Source of the DNA: Lentzea xinjiangensis
GTDB taxonomy: Bacteria; Actinomycetota; Actinomycetes; Mycobacteriales; Pseudonocardiaceae
Assembly (NCBI RefSeq): GCF_900110955.1
Contig: NZ_FOFR01000019.1
Coordinates: 93,903 to 157,902, forward strand
Length of the DNA: 64,000 bases
Direction of reading: 5' to 3'
Shown: positions 1-8,483 of the stretch, piece after piece
Layout: each line of letters begins with the position of its first letter
How positions within the stretch are numbered: the first letter of the stretch is position 1
The notes under the pieces: model-generated
What the model was told of the DNA's origin: nothing
Database searches by the model: none
The model's input: the letters and a program-made list of their open reading frames with translations, nothing else
Position numbers and translations under genes: made by a program

Positions 1-1
1 C

Positions 2-1105
2 GAGGAGAACAGCCTCTGGGAGTACTCGGAGGAGGTCGGCAAGTACTACCTGCACCGCTTCTACAAGCACCAGCCCGACCTCAACGTGTCGAACCCGGCG
101 GTGCGCGACGAGATCGCGCGGATCATGGGCTTCTGGATGGAGCTCGGGCTGAGCGGCTTCCGCGTGGACGCCGTGCCGTTCCTGCTGGAGCACACCGACC
201 GCCTGGACGCCGCTGCGCTGCCCGACCCGCACGACTACCTCACCGACCTGCGGGCGTTCCTCAACCGCCGCAACGGTGAGGGCGTGCTGCTGGGCGAGGT
301 CAACCTGCCGTACAAGGACACGATGGCGTTCTACGGCCAGGGCGTCGGTGACGAGCTGACGATGTGCTTCGACTTCGTCGGCATGCAGGCGATGTACCTC
401 TCGCTGGCGCGGCAGTCGAGCGGACCGCTGGTCAAGGCCCTGCAGGAACGCCCGGAGCCGCCCCGCGACGGGCACTGGGCGACGTTCGTGCGCAACCACG
501 ACGAGCTGACCTTGGACAAGCTGCCCACCGACGAGCGCCAGGAGGTCTTCGACGCCTTCGGGCCCGAGAAGTCCATGCAGCTCTACGGGCGGGGCCTGCG
601 CCGGCGGCTGCCCGGCATGCTCAACGGCGACCAGCGCCGCATCCGCATGGTCTACAGCCTGCTGTTCACGCTGCCGGGCACGCCGGTGCTCTTCTACGGC
701 GAGGAGATCGGGCTCGAGGAGGACCTGTCGCTGGAGGGCAGGCTCGCGGTCCGCGTGCCGATGGACTGGGAGGCCGTGGGCAAGCAGCGCCACGACCCCG
801 ACTCGCTGCTGGGCTGGATGCGGCTCATGATCCAGCGCTACCGGGAGTGCCCGGAGCTCGCGTGGGGCACGTTCCAGGTGCTCGACACGGAAGAGCCGTG
901 CGTGTTCGCGCACCGCGCCGACTGCGACGGCGGCTCGGTGATCGCCGTGCACAACCTCGCGGACCAGGACGTGACCGTGCGGGTTCCGGCCGAGGGCGTG
1001 CTCGCGGACCTGCTGACCGGCGGCACCGTGAAGCCGGCGAAGAGCGGCGCCAAGGTGGACCTCGCTCCGTACGACTGCCGGTGGTACCGCCTGATCACCG
1101 AGTGA
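2..1105 (+). CDS. GH13 alpha-glucosidase/trehalose-synthase-like protein, 5' end outside window
   Basis: The reading frame is open from the left edge, so this is the C-terminal ~367 residues of a longer protein. It is a glycoside hydrolase family 13 enzyme. The catalytic nucleophile lies in GFRVDAVP, the acid/base Glu in LLGEVN, and the transition-state Asp in FVRNHDELT. The stretch QPDLNVSNPAVRDEI and the C-terminal beta domain ending YDCRWYRL resemble trehalose synthase (maltose-trehalose interconversion), but plain alpha-glucosidase activity is not excluded. No signal peptide can be judged without the N-terminus. It is followed by about 70 bp and then the kdd operon, and has no obvious functional link to it. 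Confidence 0.85.
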   Translation, partial: EENSLWEYSEEVGKYYLHRFYKHQPDLNVSNPAVRDEIARIMGFWMELGLSGFRVDAVPFLLEHTDRLDAAALPDPHDYLTDLRAFLNRRNGEGVLLGEVNLPYKDTMAFYGQGVGDELTMCFDFVGMQAMYLSLARQSSGPLVKALQERPEPPRDGHWATFVRNHDELTLDKLPTDERQEVFDAFGPEKSMQLYGRGLRRRLPGMLNGDQRRIRMVYSLLFTLPGTPVLFYGEEIGLEEDLSLEGRLAVRVPMDWEAVGKQRHDPDSLLGWMRLMIQRYRECPELAWGTFQVLDTEEPCVFAHRADCDGGSVIAVHNLADQDVTVRVPAEGVLADLLTGGTVKPAKSGAKVDLAPYDCRWYRLITE

Positions 1106-1132
1106 TGCTTGCGGGATCTCCTCGGTTCACGT

Positions 1133-1144
1133 GAAGATATCTTC
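1133..1144. promoter_or_regulatory. 12-bp perfect palindrome upstream of kdd
   Basis: GAAGATATCTTC is a perfect palindrome 31 bp before the preferred kdd start, in the only intergenic space ahead of the lysine-degradation operon. It is placed like an operator. The regulator is unknown; the GntR protein encoded just after the operon is a candidate by proximity only. Confidence 0.35.
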
Positions 1145-1175
1145 GAGACAGCGTCGTCGACCGAAGGATTTTCAG

Positions 1176-2186
1176 GTGAGCGCGTATGGACTGCACCGCG
1201 TCCTCGAGCCGGCGGGCGTGCTGCCCCAGCAGGCGTGGCGGCTGGACGCGGAACCCGTGCCCGCCGCCGACGAGGTGATCGTCGCGGTCGAGCGGCTCAA
1301 CCTGGACGCGGCCTCGTTCCGGCAGCTGCGGGAGCAGCACGGCAGCGGCGACGCGGTCCGGCAGGCCGTGCTCGACATCGTCGGCGAGCGCGGCAAGATG
1401 CAGAACCCGGTCACGGGCTCGGGCGGCATGCTCCTCGGCACGGTCCTGGAGGTCGGGCCGTCCTCGCCGCTCGGGCTCAGGGCGGGTGACCGGATCGCGA
1501 CGCTGGTCAGCCTCACGCTGACGCCGCTGAGGATCAACGACGGGTTGCAGGACTGGTCCGGCGAGGACGAGCAGGCGCCGTGCCGGGGGACCGCGGTGCT
1601 GTTCGGGCGGTCGATCGCGGCCGTGCTGCCGGACGACCTGCCCGACGAGCTGGCGCTCTCCGTGCTCGACGTGTGCGGCGCACCGGCACTGACCGACCGT
1701 GTGGTGAGGAAGCACCCCGGTGGGTCGGTGCTGGTGCTCGGCGGTGGCGGCAAGTCCGGATCGCTTTCTCTCGCGGCGGCACGTCAGGCGGGTGCTTCGC
1801 GCCTCGTGGCGTTGGTGCCCACCGAACGTGAGGCTGCGCAGGTCCGTGCGGCGGGTCTGGCTGACGAGGTCGTGATCGCCGACGCGCGCAATCCCGTGGC
1901 TGTGGCCGAGGCGGTCGGCAAGCAGGTCGACGTCACGGTCGTGTGCGTGGACGTGCCGGGTTGCGAGCACGGCGCCATCCTCGCGACCGCGGACGGCGGG
2001 ACCGTGATCTTCTTCTCCATGGCGACGTCGTTCAGCGCCGCGGCACTCGGCGCCGAAGGGCTGGCGGCCGACGTGGAGATGCTGGTCGGCAACGGCTATG
2101 TGCCCGGTCACGCCCAGTTTGCATTGGACCTGGTCCGCACGCAGGCGGGTGTGCGCTCGCTGTTCGAGCAACGGCAGACTGCGTGA
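1176..2186 (+). CDS. kdd: L-erythro-3,5-diaminohexanoate dehydrogenase
   Basis: It oxidises (3S,5S)-3,5-diaminohexanoate to 5-amino-3-oxohexanoate with NAD(P)+ in lysine fermentation via beta-lysine. The N-terminus SAYGLHRVLEPAGVLPQQAW is the family signature, and a Rossmann segment with GGGGKSG follows near the middle. I chose the GTG at 1176 because GAAGG sits 8 bp upstream and the family signature begins right after it. A GTG at 1131 would add 15 unrelated residues. The length (336 aa) fits the family. It is the first gene of a five-gene operon; the next gene starts 1 bp after the stop. Identity is well supported by the kamDE and kal neighbours. Confidence 0.88.
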   Translation: MSAYGLHRVLEPAGVLPQQAWRLDAEPVPAADEVIVAVERLNLDAASFRQLREQHGSGDAVRQAVLDIVGERGKMQNPVTGSGGMLLGTVLEVGPSSPLGLRAGDRIATLVSLTLTPLRINDGLQDWSGEDEQAPCRGTAVLFGRSIAAVLPDDLPDELALSVLDVCGAPALTDRVVRKHPGGSVLVLGGGGKSGSLSLAAARQAGASRLVALVPTEREAAQVRAAGLADEVVIADARNPVAVAEAVGKQVDVTVVCVDVPGCEHGAILATADGGTVIFFSMATSFSAAALGAEGLAADVEMLVGNGYVPGHAQFALDLVRTQAGVRSLFEQRQTA

Positions 2187-2187
2187 C

Positions 2188-3726
2188 GTGAGTACGCAAC
2201 TTTTGGTCGGCGGTCGCATCTACGCACCGGAGGCGACGGCGATGGCCGTCACGGACGGTGTCGTCGTGTGGATCGGACAGGACTCGGTCGGCCGTGCGCT
2301 GCACCCCGGCGCCGAGGTCATCGAGCTCGACGGCGCCTTCGTCGCACCGGCGTTCGTCGACGCCCACGTGCACGCGACGTCGGCGGGCCTGCTGCTGACC
2401 GGCCTCGACCTGACCCGCACGTCCTCGGTGGAATCGGTGCTCGACCGGATCCGCGCCGCCCCCGGCCCGCTCGTGTGGGGGCACGGCTGGGACGAGACGC
2501 GCTGGCCGGAGAACCGGCCGCCGACGCGCGCGGAGATCGACGAGGCCGCCCAGGGCAAGACGGTGTACCTGTCGCGCATCGACGTGCACTCGGCCCTCGT
2601 CTCGTCGAACCTGATCACCGACGAGGCCCGCGACGCCGACGGGTACTCGGCCGACGGTCCTCTCTCGCGGGCAGCCCACCACCACGTGCGCGGCACCGCG
2701 AAAGCAGCCATCACGCCTGAGCAGCGCAAGGCCGCGCAACTGGCGTTCCTGCGCCACGCCGCGTCGATGGGCATCGCGTCGGTGCACGAGTGCGCCGGTC
2801 CGGACATCTCCGGCGAGGACGACCTGCGGGACCTGCTCCAGCTCGGCGAGGGCCCCGAGGTCGTCGCGTACTGGGGCGCCCACGACCTGCCCGGGGTTCC
2901 CGTGCGGGGCCTGGCTGGTGACCACTTCGTCGACGGAGCGATCGGCTCCCGCACGGCCGCGCTGGTCGAGCCCTACGCCGACGCGGACACGTCCGGCGCG
3001 CTCTACCTGGACGGCCCGCAGATCGCCGACCACCTGGTCAGGTGCACGGGACTGGGGGTGCAGGCCGGGTTCCACGTCATCGGCGACGCGGGCATGGCCG
3101 CGGTCGTCGAGGGCTTCGAGATCGCCGAGAAGATCCTCGGCGCGCCGGCGCTGGCGAGCGCGCGCCACCGCCTGGAGCACGTGGAGATGGTCTCGGCCGA
3201 CCAGGCGGCCAAGCTCGCCGCGTGGGGCGTCATCGCCTCCGTCCAGCCCCTCTTCGACGCCGAGTGGGGCGGCCCCACCGGCATGTACGTCCAGCGCCTC
3301 GGATCCGAGCGCGGAGTGGGGCTCAACCCCTTCTCCCGCCTGGCCGCGGCCGGCGTGATGCTCGCGTTCGGCTCGGACACCCCGGTGACCGCGATCGACC
3401 CGTGGGCCGCCGTCAAGGCAGCCGTGCACCACCGCACCGAAGGCCACGGCATCTCACCGCGGGCCGCTTTCACCGCGCACACCCGCGGCGGCTGGCGCGC
3501 GGCGGGCGTGGACGACGGGCTGACCGGCACGTTGCAGCCCGGCGCGCCCGCGACCTACGCGGTGTGGGAGACCGGCGACCTCGTGGTGGCCGCGAGCGAC
3601 TCGCGGGTGCAGCGCTGGTCCACGGACCCGCGGTCCGGGGTGCCCGGGCTGCCCGACCTCACCGGTCCCGCGCCGGTCTGCGTGCGCACCGTCCTGAACG
3701 GCCGGACGATCTACGAGAGGAAGTGA
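2188..3726 (+). CDS. YtcJ-like amidohydrolase (Amidohydro_3 family) inside the beta-lysine operon
   Basis: A 512-residue metal-dependent hydrolase of the amidohydrolase superfamily. Metal ligands are visible as DAHVH near residue 60, HVIGDAG in the middle, RLEHVEM and GSDTPV in the C-terminal half. The GTG at 2188 starts one base after the kdd stop, so it is translationally coupled. This is not one of the classical lysine-fermentation enzymes. It may release beta-lysine or a related diamino acid from an amide or N-acyl precursor, but that is inference from context. The real substrate is unknown. No signal peptide is seen, so it is probably cytoplasmic. Confidence 0.8.
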   Translation: MSTQLLVGGRIYAPEATAMAVTDGVVVWIGQDSVGRALHPGAEVIELDGAFVAPAFVDAHVHATSAGLLLTGLDLTRTSSVESVLDRIRAAPGPLVWGHGWDETRWPENRPPTRAEIDEAAQGKTVYLSRIDVHSALVSSNLITDEARDADGYSADGPLSRAAHHHVRGTAKAAITPEQRKAAQLAFLRHAASMGIASVHECAGPDISGEDDLRDLLQLGEGPEVVAYWGAHDLPGVPVRGLAGDHFVDGAIGSRTAALVEPYADADTSGALYLDGPQIADHLVRCTGLGVQAGFHVIGDAGMAAVVEGFEIAEKILGAPALASARHRLEHVEMVSADQAAKLAAWGVIASVQPLFDAEWGGPTGMYVQRLGSERGVGLNPFSRLAAAGVMLAFGSDTPVTAIDPWAAVKAAVHHRTEGHGISPRAAFTAHTRGGWRAAGVDDGLTGTLQPGAPATYAVWETGDLVVAASDSRVQRWSTDPRSGVPGLPDLTGPAPVCVRTVLNGRTIYERK

Positions 3727-3730
3727 CTTC

Positions 3731-5299
3731 ATGGCGTTGCTCGGCCTCGACCCGAAGGTGGTCGCCACCGCGCGCGAGCTCGCGGCGCGGGCGGCCGAAC
3801 CGGTGGTGTCCATCGCGAAGGCGCACACCACCGTCGCCGTCGAGCGCGCCACACTCCGCCTGGCCGGCATCACCGGCGCGGACTCCACGCACCGCGCCGG
3901 TGACGTGCCCTGGGTCAACCGCGTGATCGACGCGGTCCGCGAGCAGTGCGGGCTGGAGCACGGCGTGGTGCTCCCGGCGTTCCACGCGCTCCGCCGGCAC
4001 GACCTCGGCAGCCTCACCGAGCTCGCGGAGGCCACCGCGGCGGGCCAGGTCCGGTTCACGATCCCCACCGGCAAGGAGCTGACCGCGGCGAAGAAGGCAG
4101 CCACCGGTGCTGTCGCCAAGGGGATCAGGACGATCGACCGCAACCGGGTCCAGCGGGACAAGCTCGTCGCGAAGCTCGGCGACCCCGCGCAGCGCCCGTG
4201 GATCTACCTGATCGTCGCGACCGGCGACATCGACGAGGACGTGGTCCAGGCCCAGAACGCGGCGCGCGCGGGCGCCGACGTCATCGCCGTCATCCGCTCG
4301 ACCGGGCAGTCGCTGCTCGACTACGTGCCGGAAGGCGCGACGCACCACGGTTTCGCGGGCACGTACGCCACGCAGGAGAACTTCCGGATCATGCGGGCGG
4401 CGCTCGACGACGTGTCGAAGGAGGTCGGCCGGTACGTGCGGCTGACCAACTACGCGTCCGGCCTGTGCATGCCCGAGATCGCCGTGCTCGCGGGCCTGCA
4501 ACGGCTCGACATGATGCTGAACGACTCGATGTACGGCATCCTGTTCCGCGACATCAACCCGATCCGCACGTTCGTCGACCAGCGCTTCAGCCGGCAGGTC
4601 CACGCCCGCGCCGGGATCATCATCAACACCGGCGAGGACAACTACCTCACCACCGCGGACGCCGTCGACGCCGCGCACACCGTCACGGTCTCCCAGCTCC
4701 TCAACGAGCACTTCGCCCACGAGGCGGGACTGCCCGACCACCTGCTGGGCCTGGGGCACGCCTTCGAGATCAACCCGAAGGTGCCCGACTCGTTCCGCCT
4801 CGAGCTCGCGCACGCGCTGCTGGCCCGCGAGCTCTTCCCGGACGCGCCGCTCAAGTGGATGCCGCCGACCAAGCACATGACCGGCGACGTCTTCCAGGGC
4901 TACCTGCTGGACGGCTTCTTCAACCTCGCGGGTGTCCTCACCGGACAGTCCATTCTGCTCGTCGGCATGATGACCGAGGCCGTCGTGACGCCGTTCCTGT
5001 CCGACCGCGACCTCGCCCTGCGCAACGTCCGGTACGTGCTCGACGCGGCGGGCAGCCTCGCGGAGGACTTCCGCCCCGCACCGGACGGGCTCATCGTCAA
5101 GCGCGCGCACCAGGTGCTCGGCGAGGCCGTCGACCTGTTGGAGCGCATCGTCGCCGACGGCCTGCTCAACGCGATCGCGGACGGCACGTTCGGCCTGATG
5201 AAGCGCCCCGCCGACCAGGGCAGGGGCGCGGACGGCGTCGTCGAGAAGGCCGAGGCGTACTTCAACCCCGCGAGCGAGATGCTGGAGGCCGGAGCATGA
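3731..5299 (+). CDS. kamD: Lysine 5,6-aminomutase alpha subunit
   Basis: Large TIM-barrel subunit (522 aa) of the adenosylcobalamin- and PLP-dependent aminomutase that moves the terminal amino group of beta-lysine (or D-lysine) from C6 to C5. The sequence is colinear with the D-lysine 5,6-aminomutase/ornithine 4,5-aminomutase family, including the barrel segments around YLIVATGDIDEDV, NYASGLCMPEIAVLAGLQ and the C-terminal part LKWMPPTKHMTGDVFQGY. It starts 4 bp after the amidohydrolase stop and overlaps kamE by ATGA, as expected for subunits made in equal amounts. Confidence 0.93.
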   Translation: MALLGLDPKVVATARELAARAAEPVVSIAKAHTTVAVERATLRLAGITGADSTHRAGDVPWVNRVIDAVREQCGLEHGVVLPAFHALRRHDLGSLTELAEATAAGQVRFTIPTGKELTAAKKAATGAVAKGIRTIDRNRVQRDKLVAKLGDPAQRPWIYLIVATGDIDEDVVQAQNAARAGADVIAVIRSTGQSLLDYVPEGATHHGFAGTYATQENFRIMRAALDDVSKEVGRYVRLTNYASGLCMPEIAVLAGLQRLDMMLNDSMYGILFRDINPIRTFVDQRFSRQVHARAGIIINTGEDNYLTTADAVDAAHTVTVSQLLNEHFAHEAGLPDHLLGLGHAFEINPKVPDSFRLELAHALLARELFPDAPLKWMPPTKHMTGDVFQGYLLDGFFNLAGVLTGQSILLVGMMTEAVVTPFLSDRDLALRNVRYVLDAAGSLAEDFRPAPDGLIVKRAHQVLGEAVDLLERIVADGLLNAIADGTFGLMKRPADQGRGADGVVEKAEAYFNPASEMLEAGA

Positions 5300-6039
5300 G
5301 CAGGTACGTGAGGCCGTACGGCGACACGACCGGGGACGGCATGGTCCAGACCTCGTTCACGCTGCCGGTTCCCTTCGGTCCCAGGGCGGACGGCGCGGCG
5401 CAGCAGCTCGCGAACAAGATGGGCATGGACCCCGCGATGGTGGTCCACTCGCACCCCATCGGCGACGACTTCACGTTCTTCGTCGTCTACGGCTCGGTCA
5501 AGCACCTCGTGGACATGGACGAGGTCCGGGTCGTCGAGCGCGAGTACCCGTTGCTCAGCCCGGCCGAGGTCAACACGACGGTGAAGAAGGTGTTGCGGCG
5601 CAAGCTCGTCGTCGTCGGCGGCTGCATCGGCACGGACGCGCACACCGTCGGGATCGACGCGATCCTCAACATCAAGGGCTTCGCGGGCGAGAAGGGCCTG
5701 GAGTACTACCGAGAGCTGAAGGTCGTGAACCTCGGCGCGCAGGTCTCCGTGCCGGAGCTGGTCAGGCGGGCGCGTGCCGAGAAGGCCGACGCCGTGCTGG
5801 TCTCCCAGGTGGTGACCCAGCGGGACGCGCACATCCTGAACACCCAGGAGATGTCCGCGGCGTTCCGCGAGGCGATGGGGGACAGGCGCCCGCTGCTGGT
5901 CGCCGGCGGTCCGCGGTTCGACCCGCTGATGGCGGGCGAGCTGGGGGTTGACCGGGTCTTCTCCCGGGGTACCACGCCGGGCGAGGTCGCGAGCTACCTG
6001 GTGCACGCGATGCAGGAGAAAAAGGGGGTGGCCGCGTGA
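5296..6039 (+). CDS. kamE: Lysine 5,6-aminomutase beta subunit (B12-binding)
   Basis: Small subunit (247 aa) that carries the dimerisation domain and the cobalamin-binding Rossmann domain. The base-off B12 motif DxHxxG is present as DAHTVG, with the axial His at about residue 116 in CIGTDAHTVGIDAIL. The ATG overlaps the kamD stop, giving translational coupling, and the stop overlaps the kal start as GTGA. Together with KamD it forms the active enzyme, which depends on adenosylcobalamin supply and usually on reactivation chaperones not seen here. Confidence 0.93.
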   Translation: MSRYVRPYGDTTGDGMVQTSFTLPVPFGPRADGAAQQLANKMGMDPAMVVHSHPIGDDFTFFVVYGSVKHLVDMDEVRVVEREYPLLSPAEVNTTVKKVLRRKLVVVGGCIGTDAHTVGIDAILNIKGFAGEKGLEYYRELKVVNLGAQVSVPELVRRARAEKADAVLVSQVVTQRDAHILNTQEMSAAFREAMGDRRPLLVAGGPRFDPLMAGELGVDRVFSRGTTPGEVASYLVHAMQEKKGVAA

Positions 6040-6434
6040 GCGGGGCTTTGGTCGAGGGTTTTCAGGTGACGCACCGCCGTTATGTGCCGCACTCGCACGC
6101 GCACTACGGCGGAAACCTGGTCGACGGTGCCTACGGGCTCGGCATGTTCGGCGACGTCGCCACCGAGCTGCTGATCCACACGGACTCCGACGAGGGGTTG
6201 TTCGCCGGGTACAGCTCCGTGGAGTTCGTGGCGCCGATCCAGGCCGGTGACGTCATCGAGGCCACGGCGACGTTGGCGCGCATCGGAAAGCGCTCCCGGG
6301 AGATCGAGTTCGAGGCGCGCGTGGTGTGCCGCTCGGCGCCCGAGCGGGGGCCTTCCGCGGCGGACGTGCTGGATCAGCCGATTGTCGTAACCCGCGCCCG
6401 CGGAACGGTGGTGGCGCCGAAAGCCGCCGAATAG
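6036..6434 (+). CDS. kal: 3-aminobutyryl-CoA ammonia-lyase
   Basis: A 132-residue hot-dog-fold enzyme that removes ammonia from (S)-3-aminobutyryl-CoA to give crotonyl-CoA, the last specific step of the beta-lysine pathway. The family pattern RRYVPHSHAHYGGNLVDGA followed by FGDVATELL and VEFVAPIQAGD is clear. It starts with GTG overlapping the kamE stop. The enzyme that should make its substrate (Kce, 3-keto-5-aminohexanoate cleavage enzyme) is not in the window, so it must be encoded elsewhere or be replaced. Confidence 0.85.
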   Translation: MSGALVEGFQVTHRRYVPHSHAHYGGNLVDGAYGLGMFGDVATELLIHTDSDEGLFAGYSSVEFVAPIQAGDVIEATATLARIGKRSREIEFEARVVCRSAPERGPSAADVLDQPIVVTRARGTVVAPKAAE

Positions 6435-6533
6435 CAAGGAGTTCCGCGCGGGCCCGCACGCGTTCGTTGCGACGGCGAGGAACTCGGCCCCAATCTCCGC
6501 TGATTCGACCGCAACCTCGGCCGCCCTGGTCCG

Positions 6534-6561
6534 TTGGTCACTGCAGAGGCAGTGATATGCC
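6534..6561 (+). promoter_or_regulatory. Promoter with inverted-repeat operator for the GntR gene
   Basis: A TTGGTC -35-like box at 6534-6539 and a TATGCC -10-like box at 6556-6561 are separated by 16 bp. The spacer and the end of the -35 box hold an exact inverted repeat, CACTGC, AGAG, GCAGTG (6539-6554). This arrangement fits autoregulation by the downstream GntR protein. Box assignments are by eye. Confidence 0.45.
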
Positions 6562-6579
6562 GGGGAGGACGGGGAAGCA

Positions 6580-6930
6580 GTGAAGATCGACCACCAGGGT
6601 GAGACACCTCCGTACGAGCAGGTGCGGGTGCACTACGCGCACGCCATCTCGAACCGAGAACTGCCGGTGGGCGCCAAACTGCCGACAGTGCGCGCTTTGG
6701 CGAAGGATCTGGGGCTCGCGGTCAACACGGTGGCCCGCGCCTACCGCGAGCTGGAGGAAGCCGGGCTCGTCGAGACGCGGGGCCGCGCGGGCACCGTGGT
6801 GAGCGCGAACGGTGACAGCAACCGTGAGCGCGTCCGTGCGGCGGCGGCCCAGTACGCGGCCATGGCCGCGGAGCTGGGTCTGTCGTCGCAGGAGGCGCTG
6901 GAGATCGTGCGGGCCGCGCTGCGGCCCTGA
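6580..6930 (+). CDS. YtrA-type GntR family transcriptional regulator
   Basis: A 116-residue regulator. The N-terminal winged helix contains YEQVRVHYAHAI, LPTVRALAKDLGLAVNTVARAYRELEEAGLV and the wing ETRGRAGTVV, the standard GntR DNA-binding signature. The short helical C-terminal tail of about 45 residues is typical of the YtrA subfamily, which has no large ligand domain. The start is GTG with GGGGAAG upstream. It stands between the lysine operon and the acyl-CoA operon in the same direction and may control either. An inverted repeat in its own promoter suggests autoregulation. The 389 bp that follow hold no gene. Confidence 0.85.
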   Translation: MKIDHQGETPPYEQVRVHYAHAISNRELPVGAKLPTVRALAKDLGLAVNTVARAYRELEEAGLVETRGRAGTVVSANGDSNRERVRAAAAQYAAMAAELGLSSQEALEIVRAALRP

Positions 6931-7016
6931 CCGGCGTCGTCGCACGGGCGCATCGCGGCACCGCCGCGCCGCGATCCGGCCCTGCACGCGCACGCGGTGT
7001 CTCCGCCGCGCTGGTA

Positions 7017-7054
7017 CCAGGCCAGCGAGAACGAGCCAGGTCAGCGAGAACGAG
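7017..7054. repeat. Two tandem 19-bp direct repeats
   Basis: CCAGGCCAGCGAGAACGAG is followed directly by a copy with one substitution (C to T at position 6). The pair sits in the 389-bp gap between the GntR gene and the acyl-CoA dehydrogenase gene, a region with no supportable coding sequence. Confidence 0.7.
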
Positions 7055-7288
7055 CTGGTCCACCTGATCGGGGTGCTCGGGCCCGTCCGCGGCGTGGACC
7101 GGCCCTTGCCCGCGGTTCCCGAGCACGCCGTGAACGAGCGGACGCGCTTGTCAACCCACCGATCGGCGATCTGTGGACAACCCTGCGTGTGCCTGTCTTC
7201 GCGCAGGCCTTGAGCGGCCTGTTCATCACCCGTTCGCGACCTTCCGAAACGTCCCGCCGCAGTTAGGCTCCCCGGTGGATCAGGAATA

Positions 7289-7302
7289 ACTGACTCGTCA
7301 GT
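7289..7302. promoter_or_regulatory. TetR-type operator before the acyl-CoA dehydrogenase operon
   Basis: ACTGAC, TC, GTCAGT is a 6-2-6 inverted repeat ending 17 bp before the ATG. Palindromes of this TGAC/GTCA type are common targets of TetR-family fatty-acid regulators in actinobacteria. No TetR gene lies next to it; the nearest in the window is at 33.7-34.3 kb. Confidence 0.45.
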
Positions 7303-7319
7303 CAAACTAGGGGTGCGAG

Positions 7320-8483
7320 ATGGGGCGGACCGTCCGCGACGGCCTGCGGCTCACTGCCGAACAGCAGCAGTTCGTCGAGCTCGCCAGGGACTTCGCCGCG
7401 AGGGAGATCCGCCCGCGGGCGCGTGCCGTCGACGAGGCCGACACGGAGTCACCGCTCGACGTCTGGGAGAAGGCGGCGGAGCTCGGGCTGACGAGCTTCA
7501 TGATCCCCGAGAAGTTCGGCGGCGGTGGCGTCGGCGACCTGCTCACCCAGGTGCTCATCCAGCAGGAGCTCTGCCACGGCGACATCGGCATCGGCAACCT
7601 GATCACCTCCAACGGCTTCTTCAGCGCGCCGATCGAGCACCTCGGCACGCCGGAGCAGCAGGAGCGGTTCCTCGGCCCGCTCGCGACCGGGAGCCCGCTC
7701 ACCGCCGTCGCCGTCACCGAACCCGGCAGCGGGTCGGACGCCGCGAGCATCCGGACCTCGGCCAGGCGCGCGGGGGACGAGTACGTGCTGAACGGCCGGA
7801 AGACCTGGATCTCCAACGCCCCCTACGCCGAGCACTTCGTCATCTTCGCCACCACGGACCCGGCCAAGCGCGCCAAGGGGGTGACGGCGTTCGTCGTGCC
7901 GCGCGACAGCCCGGGACTCGCGGTGGGGCCACCGTTCCCGAAGATGGGGCAGCGCGCGATCGTGAACGCCGAGGTGTTCCTCGACGACGTGCGCGTGCCC
8001 GCGGAGAACCGGCTCGGCGAGGAGGGGCAGGGGTTCGCCGGGCTCATGCGGACCTTCGACGCCTCGCGCATCCTCATCGGCGCGGCCACGACCGGGCTCG
8101 CCCGCGCGGCGCTCGACTTCGCGAACGAGTACGCCCGCGAGCGGACGCAGTTCGGGGTGCCGATCATCCAGCACCAGGCCGTGGCGTTCCGGCTCGCGGA
8201 CATGGCCACTCGCGTGGACACCTCGCACCTGCTCACCGTGCGTGCGGCGACGTTGTACGACGGAGGGCACCCGGTGACGCAGGAGTCGGCGATGGCGAAG
8301 CTCGTCGGCTCGGAGAACGCGATGTGGTGCACGCACGCGGCGGTGCAGACGTTGGGCGGCTACGGGTACTCCCGCGAGTACCCCGTCGAGCGCTGGATGC
8401 GCGACGCCAAGCTCGAGGAGATCGAGGAAGGCACCTCGGACATCCAGCGCCTCGTCATCTCGCGCGGCCTCGGTGCGAGATGA
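7320..8483 (+). CDS. Acyl-CoA dehydrogenase
   Basis: FAD-dependent enzyme (387 aa) that makes the 2,3-double bond in an acyl-CoA and passes electrons to ETF. Visible motifs are the FAD/substrate loop AVTEPGSGSDAASI, KTWISNA, the segment ERTQFGVPIIQHQAV and the C-terminal LGGYGYSREYPVERWMRDAK. The catalytic base is the Glu before GTSDIQR near residue 368. AGGGG lies 5 bp before the ATG. The stop overlaps the next start (ATGA), so it forms an operon with the acyl-CoA ligase and the ThDP enzyme. The substrate chain cannot be read from the sequence; a short or branched acid is likely given the partners. Confidence 0.9.
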   Translation: MGRTVRDGLRLTAEQQQFVELARDFAAREIRPRARAVDEADTESPLDVWEKAAELGLTSFMIPEKFGGGGVGDLLTQVLIQQELCHGDIGIGNLITSNGFFSAPIEHLGTPEQQERFLGPLATGSPLTAVAVTEPGSGSDAASIRTSARRAGDEYVLNGRKTWISNAPYAEHFVIFATTDPAKRAKGVTAFVVPRDSPGLAVGPPFPKMGQRAIVNAEVFLDDVRVPAENRLGEEGQGFAGLMRTFDASRILIGAATTGLARAALDFANEYARERTQFGVPIIQHQAVAFRLADMATRVDTSHLLTVRAATLYDGGHPVTQESAMAKLVGSENAMWCTHAAVQTLGGYGYSREYPVERWMRDAKLEEIEEGTSDIQRLVISRGLGAR

